Shown: in pieces, positions 48,824-59,599 of the stretch
How positions within the stretch are numbered: position 1 is the first letter of the stretch
How the letters are laid out: each line of letters starts with the position of its first letter
The notes under the pieces: model-generated
The model's input: only the letters and a program-made list of their open reading frames with translations
Database searches by the model: none
What the model was told of the DNA's origin: nothing
Program-made: the position numbers and the translations under genes
Origin: Pelagomonas calceolata
Taxonomy: Eukaryota > Sar > Pelagophyceae > Pelagomonadales > Pelagomonadaceae
DNA length: 64,000 bases
Assembly (NCBI GenBank): GCA_918797485.1
Contig: CAKKNE010000004.1
Coordinates: forward strand, 2,666,001-2,730,000
Reading direction: 5' to 3'

Positions 48824-51800
48824 CTAGGCGAGGATCGCGTCCACGTCGTGCGTCGCCCAGGCCGGCACCTCGCCCGCCTCGCCGTGGTTCTTGCCAGGCG
48901 CGTCGCCGTTCGTCCGCAAACAGACGCGCACGCGTCGGTGATGTAATTCGAGGATGTAGTAGTAGAGCTCCATGTCCCGCTTGTTGATGTCGTACAATAG
49001 CTCCAAATTGTGCGGCGACAGGGGCGCGGACTTCGATTTGCCGCCCTTGACCCTATCTTTTGGTACCGATTGATGCAAAGCGGGGAAATCCGTCTCGTCG
49101 GGATCGCGACCTGTGCGTAAATCAACCAGTGAGTTAGGTTATCGGTCGCGGGGACGACGTCGCGTCGATGGCGTAGGGTTCCCCGAAATGGATTTCCACA
49201 CAGACGGCGACTGGGATCCCCTTCAAAAAAGTCCGGCAGCAACAACCGAAACAACTGCGCCGTGTTTTCTAGGTCAGTCAAAATGCCAACATGAGCGTAG
49301 CGCTCCCGGACATTACGCTTCGCTATCTGCAGGGCCAGCTCCGGCCTGGAAGGGTCCCTACATTCCGGCCCGTGGCCGCAGAACCATCTCACCGTATAGT
49401 CGTGGCACTCGTCCGCGAGGAGCCGCATGGACTCGTTGTAGGATAACCTTTGAAAAATATCCCACTCCGTATCAGTAGCTCCTTCTTTTCGTTTTGGCAC
49501 GGGAAAGTCCTGGTACCTATGCTTCTCCGTCCTCGGATCCCAATTCCTAAAATCGCATCTACCGCCATCTAAACAAGCATCAAAATCCACCGCCGGGATT
49601 CGTTTCTTGTAGAACGCCTCGTAGTTGTACCTTGATATACATCTATCAATAGGATCCCGGATCAAGTTCACCAAGGCAACACCATCCGCATGTGTGGTCT
49701 CCACTCCTTCCGGGTAGTAGACGTGGCGCTGCGTCACGAACCGGGATTGCTTCCCATAATTTGCGAGGCGCGCCAAATATTTTTTCAGATCAGGAGCGTC
49801 GAGCCAGCGATGTTTGGCAACGTGGGGCGTCCACCACGTCACATCTGTAGAAGGTAGGTGGAACTTGTGCTTCGCCTGTGTGGTAATCAAAATTTCACGC
49901 CTGCTCGATGGCGTGGCGGCGTCGGTTCATCACCGCTCGACGGGGCCAGCACGGCCGCGTCATTGCCGAGAAATGGCGTAGTGCACCCGACACACTGGTT
50001 GATTTCCACACAGCGCAGAACCGTCTCGTTCAATTGGCCGCTCATCCACGACATGATCGACGCCGAACCAGATTTCGGGATGCGGTTATACAAGACGCCG
50101 CGGGGATGCTTCGGTTCACACAAAGGGTGCCACTTCGGCGCGTGGGACGACGGGTAGGCCCTCCTCAGCCTCTTCCTCTCGGCACTCGTCAAGACCTTGT
50201 GGACGCGCTTCGGCGGCTTCGGGGGTTTGGTATCGGGCGCCTTTTGTTGGGCGAGGTGGGCTCTTACTTTAGCCTTGTAGCGCTCCAGGACCTGCGACGT
50301 CGACGCGTCGCGGCGACGGCGTGGGGGGGCATCCACGAGACCTGATACGCCATCGACGCGACGCGCCGTCGAAGGCAGTGGACGCCGGACGCGTACCGAT
50401 AGCTCCGTCGAAGACAATGGCGGCGGCGTCGGCGGGTGCTCCTCCTCGACGACGACGGGCTTCACGTCGCACTTTCGCGTTTTCACGCGCGTCCGAGGGA
50501 TGATGCGATTCGAAGGGCACGTCGACCACGCCTCCAGGAAGTTGCAGAGGGCCTCCCACGTCTTTTTTGGAGGCGCCGTGTCCAGATCTTGTAGAACGAG
50601 CAATCGATGCGCCTCGTTTCTAGATGCGAAGAAGGCCACTATATCTGTATTTCGCTGTTCATACGCCTGAATCCACGCCTCCCGATCCAGCGGACCGAGG
50701 CCGTTCGCTCTCTCGTAGGAAGTACGCTGCTTGACTGTAGAACAAGAGAGCTCCCGCTCGACATCGTCCCACCACGCCGATGAATCTCGCACGGTCAGCA
50801 CGAAGCGCGCCCGCGGGTAACGCATAGCCAACTCCTCATACAACGACCCGGCGTTCCAGGGCGCGTCGTAGAACGTCCTGTAGTCATGAGCTATTTCTAG
50901 AGCTTTGGTACTGTCTAAGCTTCTAGCATAATCATCAAACGCAGTCAAGCGGGCTTTGACGTCGCACCTCGGCTCCAGTTTCAACGCATCCAGCATCATC
51001 GCTATGCGCTCACCGCCCGCTTTGGAAGCCGACAGTGCAAAAGTTTTGAAGGACAGGTCGTGTTTTTGGGGTTTGTGGACTAACGCACAGCCCGCGTCAC
51101 AAGACACGACATCGGAAATCTTCGAGCGGCAGAACAAATCCGAAGCGAGGTCCGCATGGTTTAAGGATACACTTTCAACGGCTCTCCTGAGAGCGATGGT
51201 CAACGACGGCTGGTCCCGCGATTCGCCAGTACGCTCGTACAACCTCATGAACGCGTCCACATAGAACCCCAGGAATTGCTGAGTACGAGGCGACGTACTA
51301 TCGAGAACGATCAGCGCGGAGTTGTGTTCTAGTTTGAGATGGTCTCGATGTGATTCCTGGCCGTCGAATTTATTGGTCAGTGCGACATCCACGCCGTTGC
51401 CCACTAAGAGTAATCTCTCTAGGAACGAAGCAGAACAAGGTCTGCTATCAAAGTCCATGAAGATCGTTGTACTGAAAGGACTTGAGGCCATCGCGTGGAC
51501 CTTGACCAACTTGGCTCTTGTTTTCAGCGGTAGCCTTTTGGTTGTAACGAGGGACCAGTCCTCGTACAGTAAAATGCGATCAAAAAAATTCGATAGGGTC
51601 TCCTTTTCTGTACTCGTAAGTTCATTGACCAGGACGCGTTCCGTGAAGAGTGCGAAGCCGTGCTTTCTCACTGACGCGTGGGCGCCTCGCGCGTCGGCGA
51701 TCCCTAATTGTTTGAGGTAGTCCACCGTCGGTAAAACCTCCCTTCTCACAAATTCCGGCGAGCCGGCCGCCGCGTACATGACACCAACGCCCTCTCTATG

Positions 51801-51953
51801 TATGGCGCGCTGCTGGATATGGCTTTTGACAAGTTTCTTGTAGACGTGTTCTCGGTCCGCATCCCAGGTGTCCGCGTCTTTGACGTCGTTGGCACTGATG
51901 CGCTCCGCGGCGACGGCGTACGCTAGCAGCAGCAATTTTTGCATGGCTGCCAT
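48824..51953 (-). CDS. Glycosyltransferase and sulfotransferase fusion enzyme
   Basis: Exons 51953-50022, 49875-49212 and 49110-48824 give 960 aa. After a signal-like start (MQKLLLLAYAVAA) comes a GT-A-like domain with a DxD (FMDFDSR), then a sulfotransferase-like domain (SASKAGGERIAMMLDAL as P-loop, FVLTVRDSSAWW as the 3'-phosphate site), a Pro/Arg linker, and a uronyl/heparan 2-O-type sulfotransferase (YNRIPKSGSASIMSW, VNLIRDPIDRCISRYNYEAF). It probably works in the Golgi on sulfated polysaccharide. Two introns are introners. Confidence 0.88.
49111..49203. mobile_element. Introner element, second sulfotransferase intron
   Basis: 93 bp, ends CTGTGCGTAAATCAACC and GGATTTCCACACAG. The duplication has diverged (GTCGCCGT against GTCGCGAT, 6 of 8). 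The intron 49211-49111 joins GDP to SRDPDETDF in phase. Confidence 0.88.
49876..50013. mobile_element. Introner element, first sulfotransferase intron
   Basis: 138 bp with 14 of 15 inverted-end matches (CTGTGTGGTAATCAA and TTGATTTCCACACAG) but no matching 8-bp flanks (GTTCTGCG against GCGAAGCA on the minus strand). The GT donor nevertheless sits exactly 8 nt before the element, as in the other copies. Confidence 0.88.
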
Positions 51954-52267
51954 ATGCCTGCTTTGCGCAGCCTTGGAGCTGAAAGCAGCGTTACGGGCAA
52001 TGCATTGCGGTCAGGTTCGGCCAACCAAGGCGTTCAGATGGCAGCGGTATGGAGCGATTGGCCCGAGGACGCGCCGCATAAATTTTCAGTCCTAGAGTGT
52101 CTGTCTCGCTAAGCGCGACTGCAGAGCAAAATCGGCGGTGCGAGCCTCAACGGCCCGCAGGCGTGCTGCCGACCCAATCACGATTCGCATCGATCACTGA
52201 TTCGACGCTACAGCCGAACAAGCCACGCGAGAAGGGGTCCTGTGTGCGCTGCACGCGGCACTTCACA
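51954..52267. other. Divergent intergenic region
   Basis: 314 bp. It holds one CTAG half-site followed by AGTGTCTGTCTCGCTAA (52092-52108), a decayed version of the upstream motif. Nothing else supported. Confidence 0.4.
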
Positions 52268-53812
52268 ATGCCGGTCTTCTGGCGCATAGCACTGCTCTAC
52301 GCCACAACCGCGGCCCTGCGACCCCCACTAACAAGTCGCCGCGCATCAATAAAACGCTACGAATCCCTCTTCGACGTCGCCGTCGACGCGACGCCCGCCG
52401 CGCAGCTCGCCGTGTGGCTTGAAGGCTGGCAATGCGCGAGCGACCCGCAGTTCCCCGTCGAAACAACCATCCAAGACGGCGCATTGCGGCTGCGGTACGC
52501 GGCGATGCCGTCGCACGGCGTCGATGTCATTGCGAGGCCGCCCGGCGCCGACGCGCCTACGACGAGATTGGTGGTCGAGCGCATCGGCGGCCCGGCGCCG
52601 TCGACGATTAACAGTTTACTGCGGAGCGCCGAAGATCGCATACTCGACGGTCTACGCCATGATCTGGAGCGGGACTTTGGTGCGTCATTGTTAAGGCCGC
52701 CCCCGGCACAACCACAACCACGCCAAAACCAGAAGATGCCCGACACGCTATATGATGGTACTTATGGAGACGCCTTCGAGCAGGAGGTCATCGACCTCGT
52801 CGAACCCAGTACTGAAGAGGACGAGAGCATCAGGAGTATGTTTGCTGAGGGCGAAAAGCTGGCCAGGAGGGCCGCCGGGTTGCCAGAAGACGACGCGTTG
52901 GACGTCGTCGAAGCGAATGGCGAGGCCCAGTTCGAGGTGCGGCTCGATCCTGGGATGAAGGGTGGCATCGACCTATTTGCGCCACCACCACAGATAGCCG
53001 GTGTGAGTGCACCGGTGCTAGACTTTGCAGATGTAGACGTATCACCTGAAGTATCAGCGCGTTTTGGCGTGCTGTTGCGGGAACTCCGGTTATCAGAAGA
53101 CCCGCAGTTGATTTTAGACGCCTACCGAGACGTGTTGCTAGACGACGCGTTTCCACTCTTAGCGAGGAAGGCCGTCACGGACGACGTGGAGAACTCCGAA
53201 GCTGTTGAAATATTAAATAAGGAGGCCCTCAAGCTAGCTACACAACTCGCGGAGATCGCGGCGGCCGCCGAAAAACAACATCTTGAAACCATAAGATTAT
53301 TGTGCGAAGCTGCCCGAGATCGGGGCGACGCTGGACTAAGGCAGGCCGCCCAGACGCACCGCGCGCGACTCGATGATGATTTTGTCGCATATATAAAACA
53401 CTCTGTGGCTGTGGAGGCGTCATCGCTAAGACAGCGCGGTGTGAGTGATCCAAGTAGGGAGCCGTCGGAGTGGCTCGCGGTGCTCGATGCCGTGCGCAAG
53501 GCCACGATTGCCGAACGGGGCAAGGACGTCCGGGCCGACGTCGAGATCGTGGAGTCTATATTAGCGTTGAATAATGCGGACGCGCGGAAGGAGTTATTGC
53601 GCTTGCACGTCGAGAGGTTGTCGCGGCAGCCGGGGCGCATGCGGGCCTTTTCGTCGGTGGTGGCGAACATCTGCGACAACTTGCTGGACGAAGACGCGGA
53701 GACGAGGCCGCCTCCAGAATTAGTGGAGAAGCTCGGCGATTTGCGTTCTGGTTTGATGGCTCTTGCTCCCGCCGTGGCGGATAGCGCCGGGGGTTGGATG
53801 GCGGAGGGGTAA
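52268..53812 (+). CDS. Plastid-type unknown protein
   Basis: 514 aa from the ATG at 52268, chosen for its leader (MPVFWRIALLYATTAALRPP), which looks like a signal plus transit segment. Residues 30-130 form a compact domain (DVAVDATPAAQLAVWLEGW, GVDVIARPPGA) also plausible in plastid proteins; the C-terminal half is helical with Leu/Ala heptads (EIAAAAEKQHLETIRLLCEAARDR). No family is recognised. Confidence 0.7.
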   Translation: MPVFWRIALLYATTAALRPPLTSRRASIKRYESLFDVAVDATPAAQLAVWLEGWQCASDPQFPVETTIQDGALRLRYAAMPSHGVDVIARPPGADAPTTRLVVERIGGPAPSTINSLLRSAEDRILDGLRHDLERDFGASLLRPPPAQPQPRQNQKMPDTLYDGTYGDAFEQEVIDLVEPSTEEDESIRSMFAEGEKLARRAAGLPEDDALDVVEANGEAQFEVRLDPGMKGGIDLFAPPPQIAGVSAPVLDFADVDVSPEVSARFGVLLRELRLSEDPQLILDAYRDVLLDDAFPLLARKAVTDDVENSEAVEILNKEALKLATQLAEIAAAAEKQHLETIRLLCEAARDRGDAGLRQAAQTHRARLDDDFVAYIKHSVAVEASSLRQRGVSDPSREPSEWLAVLDAVRKATIAERGKDVRADVEIVESILALNNADARKELLRLHVERLSRQPGRMRAFSSVVANICDNLLDEDAETRPPPELVEKLGDLRSGLMALAPAVADSAGGWMAEG

Positions 53813-54168
53813 TATTGTGTTTATTATTTCGTGTGTTCGTCGGCGCGGCGGCGACGGCGTGGGTGTTCCGCACAGCGAAACCCGCCGCTCGGAGAGCATG
53901 GGTGCGACGCCTCCACGAATGTGTGGAGCACACTTCTGCGAGTCCGCTCGGGCTAGTGTGTTGCTCTCACGCTAGACGAAGGGCACTCTGCTTTTGGAGG
54001 CGACATCTCAACAGCGAGGCATTGGCGTCACCGCAGCGCTCGCGCAGCACATCAAATTGCTCTTGGCAAGACCTCCACCGCGCACGAGGCAAGGAAATCC
54101 ATCACTCGCCGCGTACGCGACGAGACAAGTTGCCTCACAAAAACAGCTAATCACACCACACAACCACG
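53813..54168. other. Intergenic region with CTAG motif
   Basis: 356 bp upstream of the fusion enzyme. A GGCGGCGACGGCGTGGG motif follows the preceding stop; CTAG pair at 53953-53975. Confidence 0.5.
53953..53975. promoter_or_regulatory. CTAG-N15-CTAG upstream motif
   Basis: 194 bp upstream of 54169. Confidence 0.4.
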
Positions 54169-56658
54169 ATGGCCGACAAGTGGCGCGTCCCGCAGCGTCG
54201 TTTCATCGATCCAGATCGCCTGCGCAAGAGAACATACGCGCCCACACGCGCGCGCGCCGACAAAACCCCGAGAGTGGACTTCGCGCCGCACCGCAAAACG
54301 CCGTCACCACGACGCAGGTTCCCCCAGCTCAAGAAGACGCGCGCCGCGGCACCGCGCCTCCGCCTCCTCGCCTTCCCGAACTCCGGGAGCAGCGAGAACG
54401 TCTACACCGGCGTGGACAAGCTCAACGGCCGCGAGGACAACGTCCTGATGACGTGGGCGCGCAGGACCGGCGTCGAGGTCTGGGCCGCCCAGCCGCCGGG
54501 CCGCGACGCGCGCCTCAAGGAAACTGCATTAACTTCATGTGCAGAAGTAGCCAAAGGCGCTTACGACGCCGCTTCTACATTAGGCTTTTTTGAGGACGAC
54601 GCGCCCTGGGCCCTGTTCGCCCACTCCATGGGCTGCTGGAGTTCGTACGAGTTCGCGTTACTTGCTCGCTCAAACGGTAAAAGACCGCCGGCCGTGTTCG
54701 TCGCGAGCGGCTTTCCCTCGCCCTCGCTACCTCTCTCTGAAAGACCCTGGACGCCGTCGCGCGACTTGAACGATGCCGACTTCCGAGAGGAATGTAGGAA
54801 GTGGCGCATCAACGACGTCGTCTTCGGGAGCCAGATGTGGGCGACGTACGAGCCGCTGCTGCGGGCCGACTTCCGCTGCTTCGACGAGTACCCTGTTGGG
54901 GGTGATGCGGCTCCTCTATCATTCCCGGTCAAGGGCGTGTACGGTACGCAGGACGACCGCTGCACCTCTAGCAAACTCGAGACTTGGAGTAGTGTTGCTC
55001 CCGATTTTGAGTTACTTGGTAGTGTCGAGGGCCACCACTTGTTTGTGTACGACGAATCCGCAAGGAAGCAGTGGTTCGAGATGGTGGTGCAAGCGCTCGA
55101 CGGCGCCGTGTCTCCCATTGCCAGTGGACCGCCGCGCGCGCGCTACGAATGTACGGCGCCGAAGGGTGCGGCTGTCCGAGAAGGCTGCGACCTCAAAAGC
55201 CCTCTAGCGTCGTGGGATGTGGAAGAGGGTGGGATGATCGACGTCGAGGAGGAGAAGGAAAATAGTAAGGGTACCTTACGCTTACGCGTCGTCGCGTACA
55301 CGTCGCCGGGCTGCTCCCGCGAGGTTTGTGAAGGATGGGTCTCGAAGAAGCTGTTCGAGTTCCGCGGCGCGGCGCCCGGTGCTATTGCGCCTTCTGTACA
55401 GACTTCCAAAGTCCGTAGGGTGTCGCCGCCGCCGCCACCTATTCATACTGGGACGAAGGGCACGAAGAAGACGGTCACGGGCAAGCACGGCGCTTTGTTA
55501 AGGAAGGGCTGCGAGCTTTCGTCGGTGGAGACGGGTATCTCATTAGATCAGGGCGACCTGTGCTACGTCGCTGGAGAGGACGTCAATGAACAAAATATAG
55601 TAAGGGCCCACGTGGTTTTGAGATCGGCCAAAGGAGGTCCCTGGGAGGCGGTGGACGGCTGGTGCACGGCGAAGTTCTTGAGCGGTGCTGATGGAGAAGA
55701 GCCTCTGCCGGAGGTCGGTTCGAAACCTATCATCTCTATAAAATTCCCGCCGTGCACCGATACGGGACGCGTCTTGTTGTTCCCGGGCCAAGGAGCGCAA
55801 AAAGTAGGCATGCTGGCGCCGTATGAAGACGTCGCGGGCGTGCGCGAGATGTTTTCTGATGCGTCTGAAGTTTTTGGAAGAGATCTACTAGAACTGATCC
55901 AGAAGGGCCCGGAGACCGACCTAAACGACACGCGCTTCTCGCAGGTCTGCGTGTTCCTGACGAGCATGGCTGCTGTGGCCAAACTGCACCAGGACGACCC
56001 TACTGCTCTACAGAAAGTAACACATACGGCCGGTTTCTCATTAGGCGAGTACTCGGCGCTCACGTTCGCGGGCGTCATGGACATTGCTACTGCTGTTAGA
56101 TTGTTGAAGGTGCGGTCGGACGCCATGGGCGCCGCCTGTGATTTATCACCGTCCGGGATGATGACGGTGGTAGGGTACGAAGATGCTGATTTGCAGGCGT
56201 TACTACCGGATAAAGTGAGTGTGGCGAACCAGCTCTTCCCGAAGGGTAGAGTTGTTGCGGGTCCTCGGGATGCCCTCAAAGCGTTGGAAGCTGCAGTCAA
56301 GAAGGAGAAGCGGCCGGGCACGAAGACGATCATGCAGCCCGTGTCCGGGGCCTTCCACTCGCCGTTCATGGCATCTGCTGCCGACGCTTTACGTGAAGCG
56401 CTGGATGGTGTTTCATTGAACGCTCCGTCGCGTACCGTCTACTCGAACGTGACCGCGCGACCGCACGCCTCGGATCCACTCCAAATCAAAGACGCCCTCT
56501 GCAAGCAGCTCACGGCCGGCGTCTTGTGGGAGGATACCATAAAAGATATGATCAAGGCGGATATTGACGCGTTGTACGAGCCGGCGCCCGGGAAGCAGCT
56601 CACGTCGATGATGCGGCGCATCTCGGCCGCGCACCACCCGAAGATGAAGAACGTGTGA
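54169..56658 (+). CDS. Thioesterase / SH3-like / malonyl-CoA acyltransferase fusion
   Basis: 829 aa. Residues about 60-300 are a type II thioesterase (FPNSGSSEN, FAHSMGCWSS nucleophile Ser, GHHLFV catalytic His). Two SH3-like repeats follow (about 320-400 and 430-500; each has KGxxVREGCDL or LLRKGCEL and a GW-x-x-KF end). Residues about 530-829 are a FabD-type acyltransferase (LFPGQGAQKVGM, HTAGFSLGEYSAL with the nucleophile Ser, SGAFHSPFM His). The usual GHSLGE is GFSLGE. It should load and edit acyl chains for a fatty-acid or polyketide synthase. Confidence 0.92.
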   Translation: MADKWRVPQRRFIDPDRLRKRTYAPTRARADKTPRVDFAPHRKTPSPRRRFPQLKKTRAAAPRLRLLAFPNSGSSENVYTGVDKLNGREDNVLMTWARRTGVEVWAAQPPGRDARLKETALTSCAEVAKGAYDAASTLGFFEDDAPWALFAHSMGCWSSYEFALLARSNGKRPPAVFVASGFPSPSLPLSERPWTPSRDLNDADFREECRKWRINDVVFGSQMWATYEPLLRADFRCFDEYPVGGDAAPLSFPVKGVYGTQDDRCTSSKLETWSSVAPDFELLGSVEGHHLFVYDESARKQWFEMVVQALDGAVSPIASGPPRARYECTAPKGAAVREGCDLKSPLASWDVEEGGMIDVEEEKENSKGTLRLRVVAYTSPGCSREVCEGWVSKKLFEFRGAAPGAIAPSVQTSKVRRVSPPPPPIHTGTKGTKKTVTGKHGALLRKGCELSSVETGISLDQGDLCYVAGEDVNEQNIVRAHVVLRSAKGGPWEAVDGWCTAKFLSGADGEEPLPEVGSKPIISIKFPPCTDTGRVLLFPGQGAQKVGMLAPYEDVAGVREMFSDASEVFGRDLLELIQKGPETDLNDTRFSQVCVFLTSMAAVAKLHQDDPTALQKVTHTAGFSLGEYSALTFAGVMDIATAVRLLKVRSDAMGAACDLSPSGMMTVVGYEDADLQALLPDKVSVANQLFPKGRVVAGPRDALKALEAAVKKEKRPGTKTIMQPVSGAFHSPFMASAADALREALDGVSLNAPSRTVYSNVTARPHASDPLQIKDALCKQLTAGVLWEDTIKDMIKADIDALYEPAPGKQLTSMMRRISAAHHPKMKNV

Positions 56659-56937
56659 TTTTTTGAAGTCCGTCTGCGCCCTGTCCCTCCCCTTGTCCCC
56701 AGTCCCCACGTGTAAGGTTGTCGCGACGGCACTCGTCTTTTTTGCACCTCGTCCTCTTGCGAGGCATCATTGGTGTGGATGATGTATAGATATCCCTCCG
56801 CGTACAGCATGCGCGGGCCGCGGCTAAAAAAGAAATCGGGCAGCCTCTCGATCGGTGCGCTGCAAGCTTTTGTCCTCCTTTAGAAACGGCAGGGCACCCA
56901 CCAGTTGCTGCCCACCGCAGCGAACGCCTCGCACCAA

Positions 56938-57393
56938 ATGGATCCCAACGCCCAGCTGCTTCCACAACCGGGCTTTGCCCAGCCCTACACAGTGCATGTG
57001 GCAGGTCCCAATGATCCCCATGCCCAGCCCCAAATGGGCTTGGCCAACCTCGCCGCCTTGGCCGCGGCCGCGGTCGATCTTGCGCCGGAGCCTGCTGCCG
57101 ATCCTGCGCAGGCCAGGCCCGCCGCCTTCTTCGAGCTCCAGAAACTCCAGAAAGAGATCGCGGCCGTGTATACAACACCCGGCTACGGCAAGAACACCCG
57201 GATTGACGACGTGAGATCCATTATAGAGAAATACGGGTTTACAAATCGTGGTAAATCTTGGAAACGAGACGGGATAAGACTCTATCCACCTGAACATTTC
57301 CCCCCATTGCGGGGAAGTGCCATGCGCTCTTTTAATGGAATCAAGACCTACCTCGATTCCGCGCTCGCCGCAGCCTCGCCGAGCCACCCCTAG
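56938..57393 (+). CDS. Small Ala/Pro-rich protein, unknown
   Basis: 151 aa from the ATG at 56938. A Gln/Pro/Ala-rich N-terminus precedes a more conserved-looking charged part (FELQKLQKEIAAVY, IDDVRSIIEKYGFTNRGKSW). No family recognised. Codon use fits the neighbours, so it is probably real. Confidence 0.55.
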   Translation: MDPNAQLLPQPGFAQPYTVHVAGPNDPHAQPQMGLANLAALAAAAVDLAPEPAADPAQARPAAFFELQKLQKEIAAVYTTPGYGKNTRIDDVRSIIEKYGFTNRGKSWKRDGIRLYPPEHFPPLRGSAMRSFNGIKTYLDSALAAASPSHP

Positions 57394-57571
57394 TTTCAAC
57401 ACGCACGCAACGCGGAGGGTCGGCCGCGTTGTGAAGTGGCAAGAGCTCCGACGTTCGCCGGAACTGATGTGAACACGGCATGCTCTCGGCACGGCCTCTA
57501 GGCGCGGCCCCTTCCCCGCCCTCGCTAATGTTGTCATGTTAATCACTACCAATAGTATCTATGAGTATTAC

Positions 57572-59189
57572 TCACTTCCCCCCCTTCGCCTCGAGCTCGC
57601 TCATCTGCTTCATCATGTTCATGAGGTTTTGCGCCCCGCCCATCTGCTGCAACATGCGCGGGTCCATGGTCTTGTGGAGCTGCTGGAGCACTTGATTGGG
57701 GTTGCGCTGCATCTGCTTGACCTGTGCGTAAATCAACCAGTGAGTCGGGTGCACGACGCGACCGTGCTGACCGAATCGAGCGGTGAGAGAGCCGGCGTCG
57801 CGTCGATGGCGTGGAGGGCATGGAGACGCGTCGCGACGATTTGATTGATGCACCGTGCTTGACCATCTGTTCATCCCCTCCTTTCATCAGGCCCGACTTG
57901 CCCATTTTGGTTACTACTCCCTCGAACTGCTTGTGGCACCGCAGCAACATCTGCACTTCCATGGGGTGCGTCCCGGAACCGCGCGCGACGCGGTCGACGC
58001 GAGAAGGCGCCCGATTGAGATCAACTCGACCATCCAACTCGTCGTCCGTCATGCTATCCATCATGTACATGAACCGCTTCAACCGATTGCCGCCCTCGTC
58101 GCCTTCCCCGCCCATCTGCGGGATGCCGGGGATCATGGCCATGACTTTTGAGAGGGGGCCGAGCTTCATGACGTTCTCGAACTGCTCGTACATGTCGCGC
58201 AGCGTGAACTCGCCCTTGCTGAACTTCTCCATCATCTCGTCGTTTTTATCGTCGCCGATCGTATCTTTTATTTGTTTGACTAAGGTACTCATGTCGCCCA
58301 TGCCCAACAATCGCGACACGAAACTGCGCGCGACGAAGGGCTCGAAATCATCAAAATGTTCTCCCGAGCCTAGGAACAGTATCGGAGCGCCCGTCGCCGC
58401 GACCGCGGACAGGGCACCGCCGCCCTTCGCGTGCCCATCCAATTTCGTGACCACAACTGAGCCAATATCTATCGCCTCATGAAACGACGTCGCCTGTTCA
58501 TGCACGGCCTGGCCCTGCGTCGCATCCAGCACAAAGACCACGTTATCCGGCTCGATCGCGACTCTAATTTCTTGCATCTCCTCGAACAAGGCCGCCTCCT
58601 GGCGGTGTCGTCCCGACGTGTCGACGATGATGACCTCGTACTTCTCCTTGCGGAACTGCGCCACGCCTTCCGCCGCTATTGCTACAGGGTCGGCTTCGGT
58701 GTAAGACCCGTAGAAGGGACATCTCAACTTAGTAGCGTTCTGCTTCAATTGATCATAAGCTCCAGCACGAAAGGTATCCGCGCAGACCATGCAGCACTTG
58801 AAGCCTTTGCGCTGGTAATAGTTCGCAAATTTCGCGATTGTCGTCGTTTTTCCAGCACCCTGCAGTCCCACGAACATGATGACGTTCGGCTTGCCCTTCT
58901 TGACCTCATGTGGTGTTACTCCTGGATCTACTATGTTAACTAATTCGTCTACTACGGCTCTTTGTATCAGTTTTCTCCTATTTGCCCCAGCAACTTCCTC
59001 CTCGAGCGCAGCGCGCGTCTTGATGGCCTTCCTCAGTTGGCCGACGACTCTCACATTCACGTCGGCCTCCAACAAAGCGGCAGCGATGTCCTTTAACATC
59101 TTATCCAGCACTTCCTCGGAGATGACCGTCACGGACTGCATCTTCTGGAGCGCCGCCGTGAGCTTGCCGCCGAGCTCCTGGAGGACCAT
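57572..59189 (-). CDS. SRP54: Signal recognition particle 54-kDa subunit
   Basis: Exons 59189-57864 and 57721-57572 give 491 aa. It binds signal sequences and targets ribosomes to the ER. NG domain motifs: FVGLQGAGKTTTIAKFA (G1), VDTSGRH (G3), TKLDGHAKGG (G4). The Met-rich M domain is split by the introner and ends MLQQMGGAQNLMNMMKQM. This is the cytosolic, eukaryotic form (DPGVTPHEVKKGKPNVIMF), not plastid cpSRP54. Confidence 0.97.
57722..57855. mobile_element. Introner element in SRP54 intron
   Basis: 134 bp, ends CTGTGCGTAAATCAACC and GATTGATGCACCG, with perfect duplication TGCTTGAC (57714-57721, 57856-57863). The minus-strand intron starts GTCAAGCA and ends GCACAG, restoring EQM/VKQMQ. 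Confidence 0.94.
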
Positions 59190-59599
59190 GGTTGCGGTAG
59201 CGCGGCGGCGGCGTTATATCGCTGCGGTTTCGTTTCGCCAGGCGCTTTTGGCTTGCTTGGTTGCGGTGCTGCTGTCTGGCCCGCGGGGCAATCAGGGATC
59301 GCTGTCGTGGCCGCAACGTTGACTCGCCAGCACCTGGGGGCTATACAGTGGCCCTTGCTTGCTGTGCGAGACGTGTGCGGCGAGCTACAGCCGAGAGCCG
59401 AGGCGCAAGCAGCGGCTAGCATCCATGTGCGCTAGCTAAGCAGGCAAGCGCGCGGTACTGGCGCGTACGAGTGCCCGTCAGCCGCGCAAATTAGCCCTTA
59501 ATACTATATTCGAGGCCGACGGCCAGCGCTGCAACGCAAGCGCAGCGCAGTCCGCAGCACAGGCTCCACAAGCAAGCCTGCTTCCACAGCAGCCTCACC
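59190..59599. other. Divergent intergenic region
   Basis: 410 bp between SRP54 and aminopeptidase P. A CTAGC is present but not paired. No ORF or RNA supported. Confidence 0.45.

Noticed and set aside
48824-49078. Separate small gene (84-aa ORF)
   Set aside because: It is the last exon of the sulfotransferase; introner excision joins it in phase.
50280-50400. Another introner copy, because CGCCATCGACGCGACGCG and a GCGTCGCGGCGACGG segment occur
   Set aside because: No CTGTG/CACAG ends or duplication, and the reading frame passes through it; kept as coding linker.
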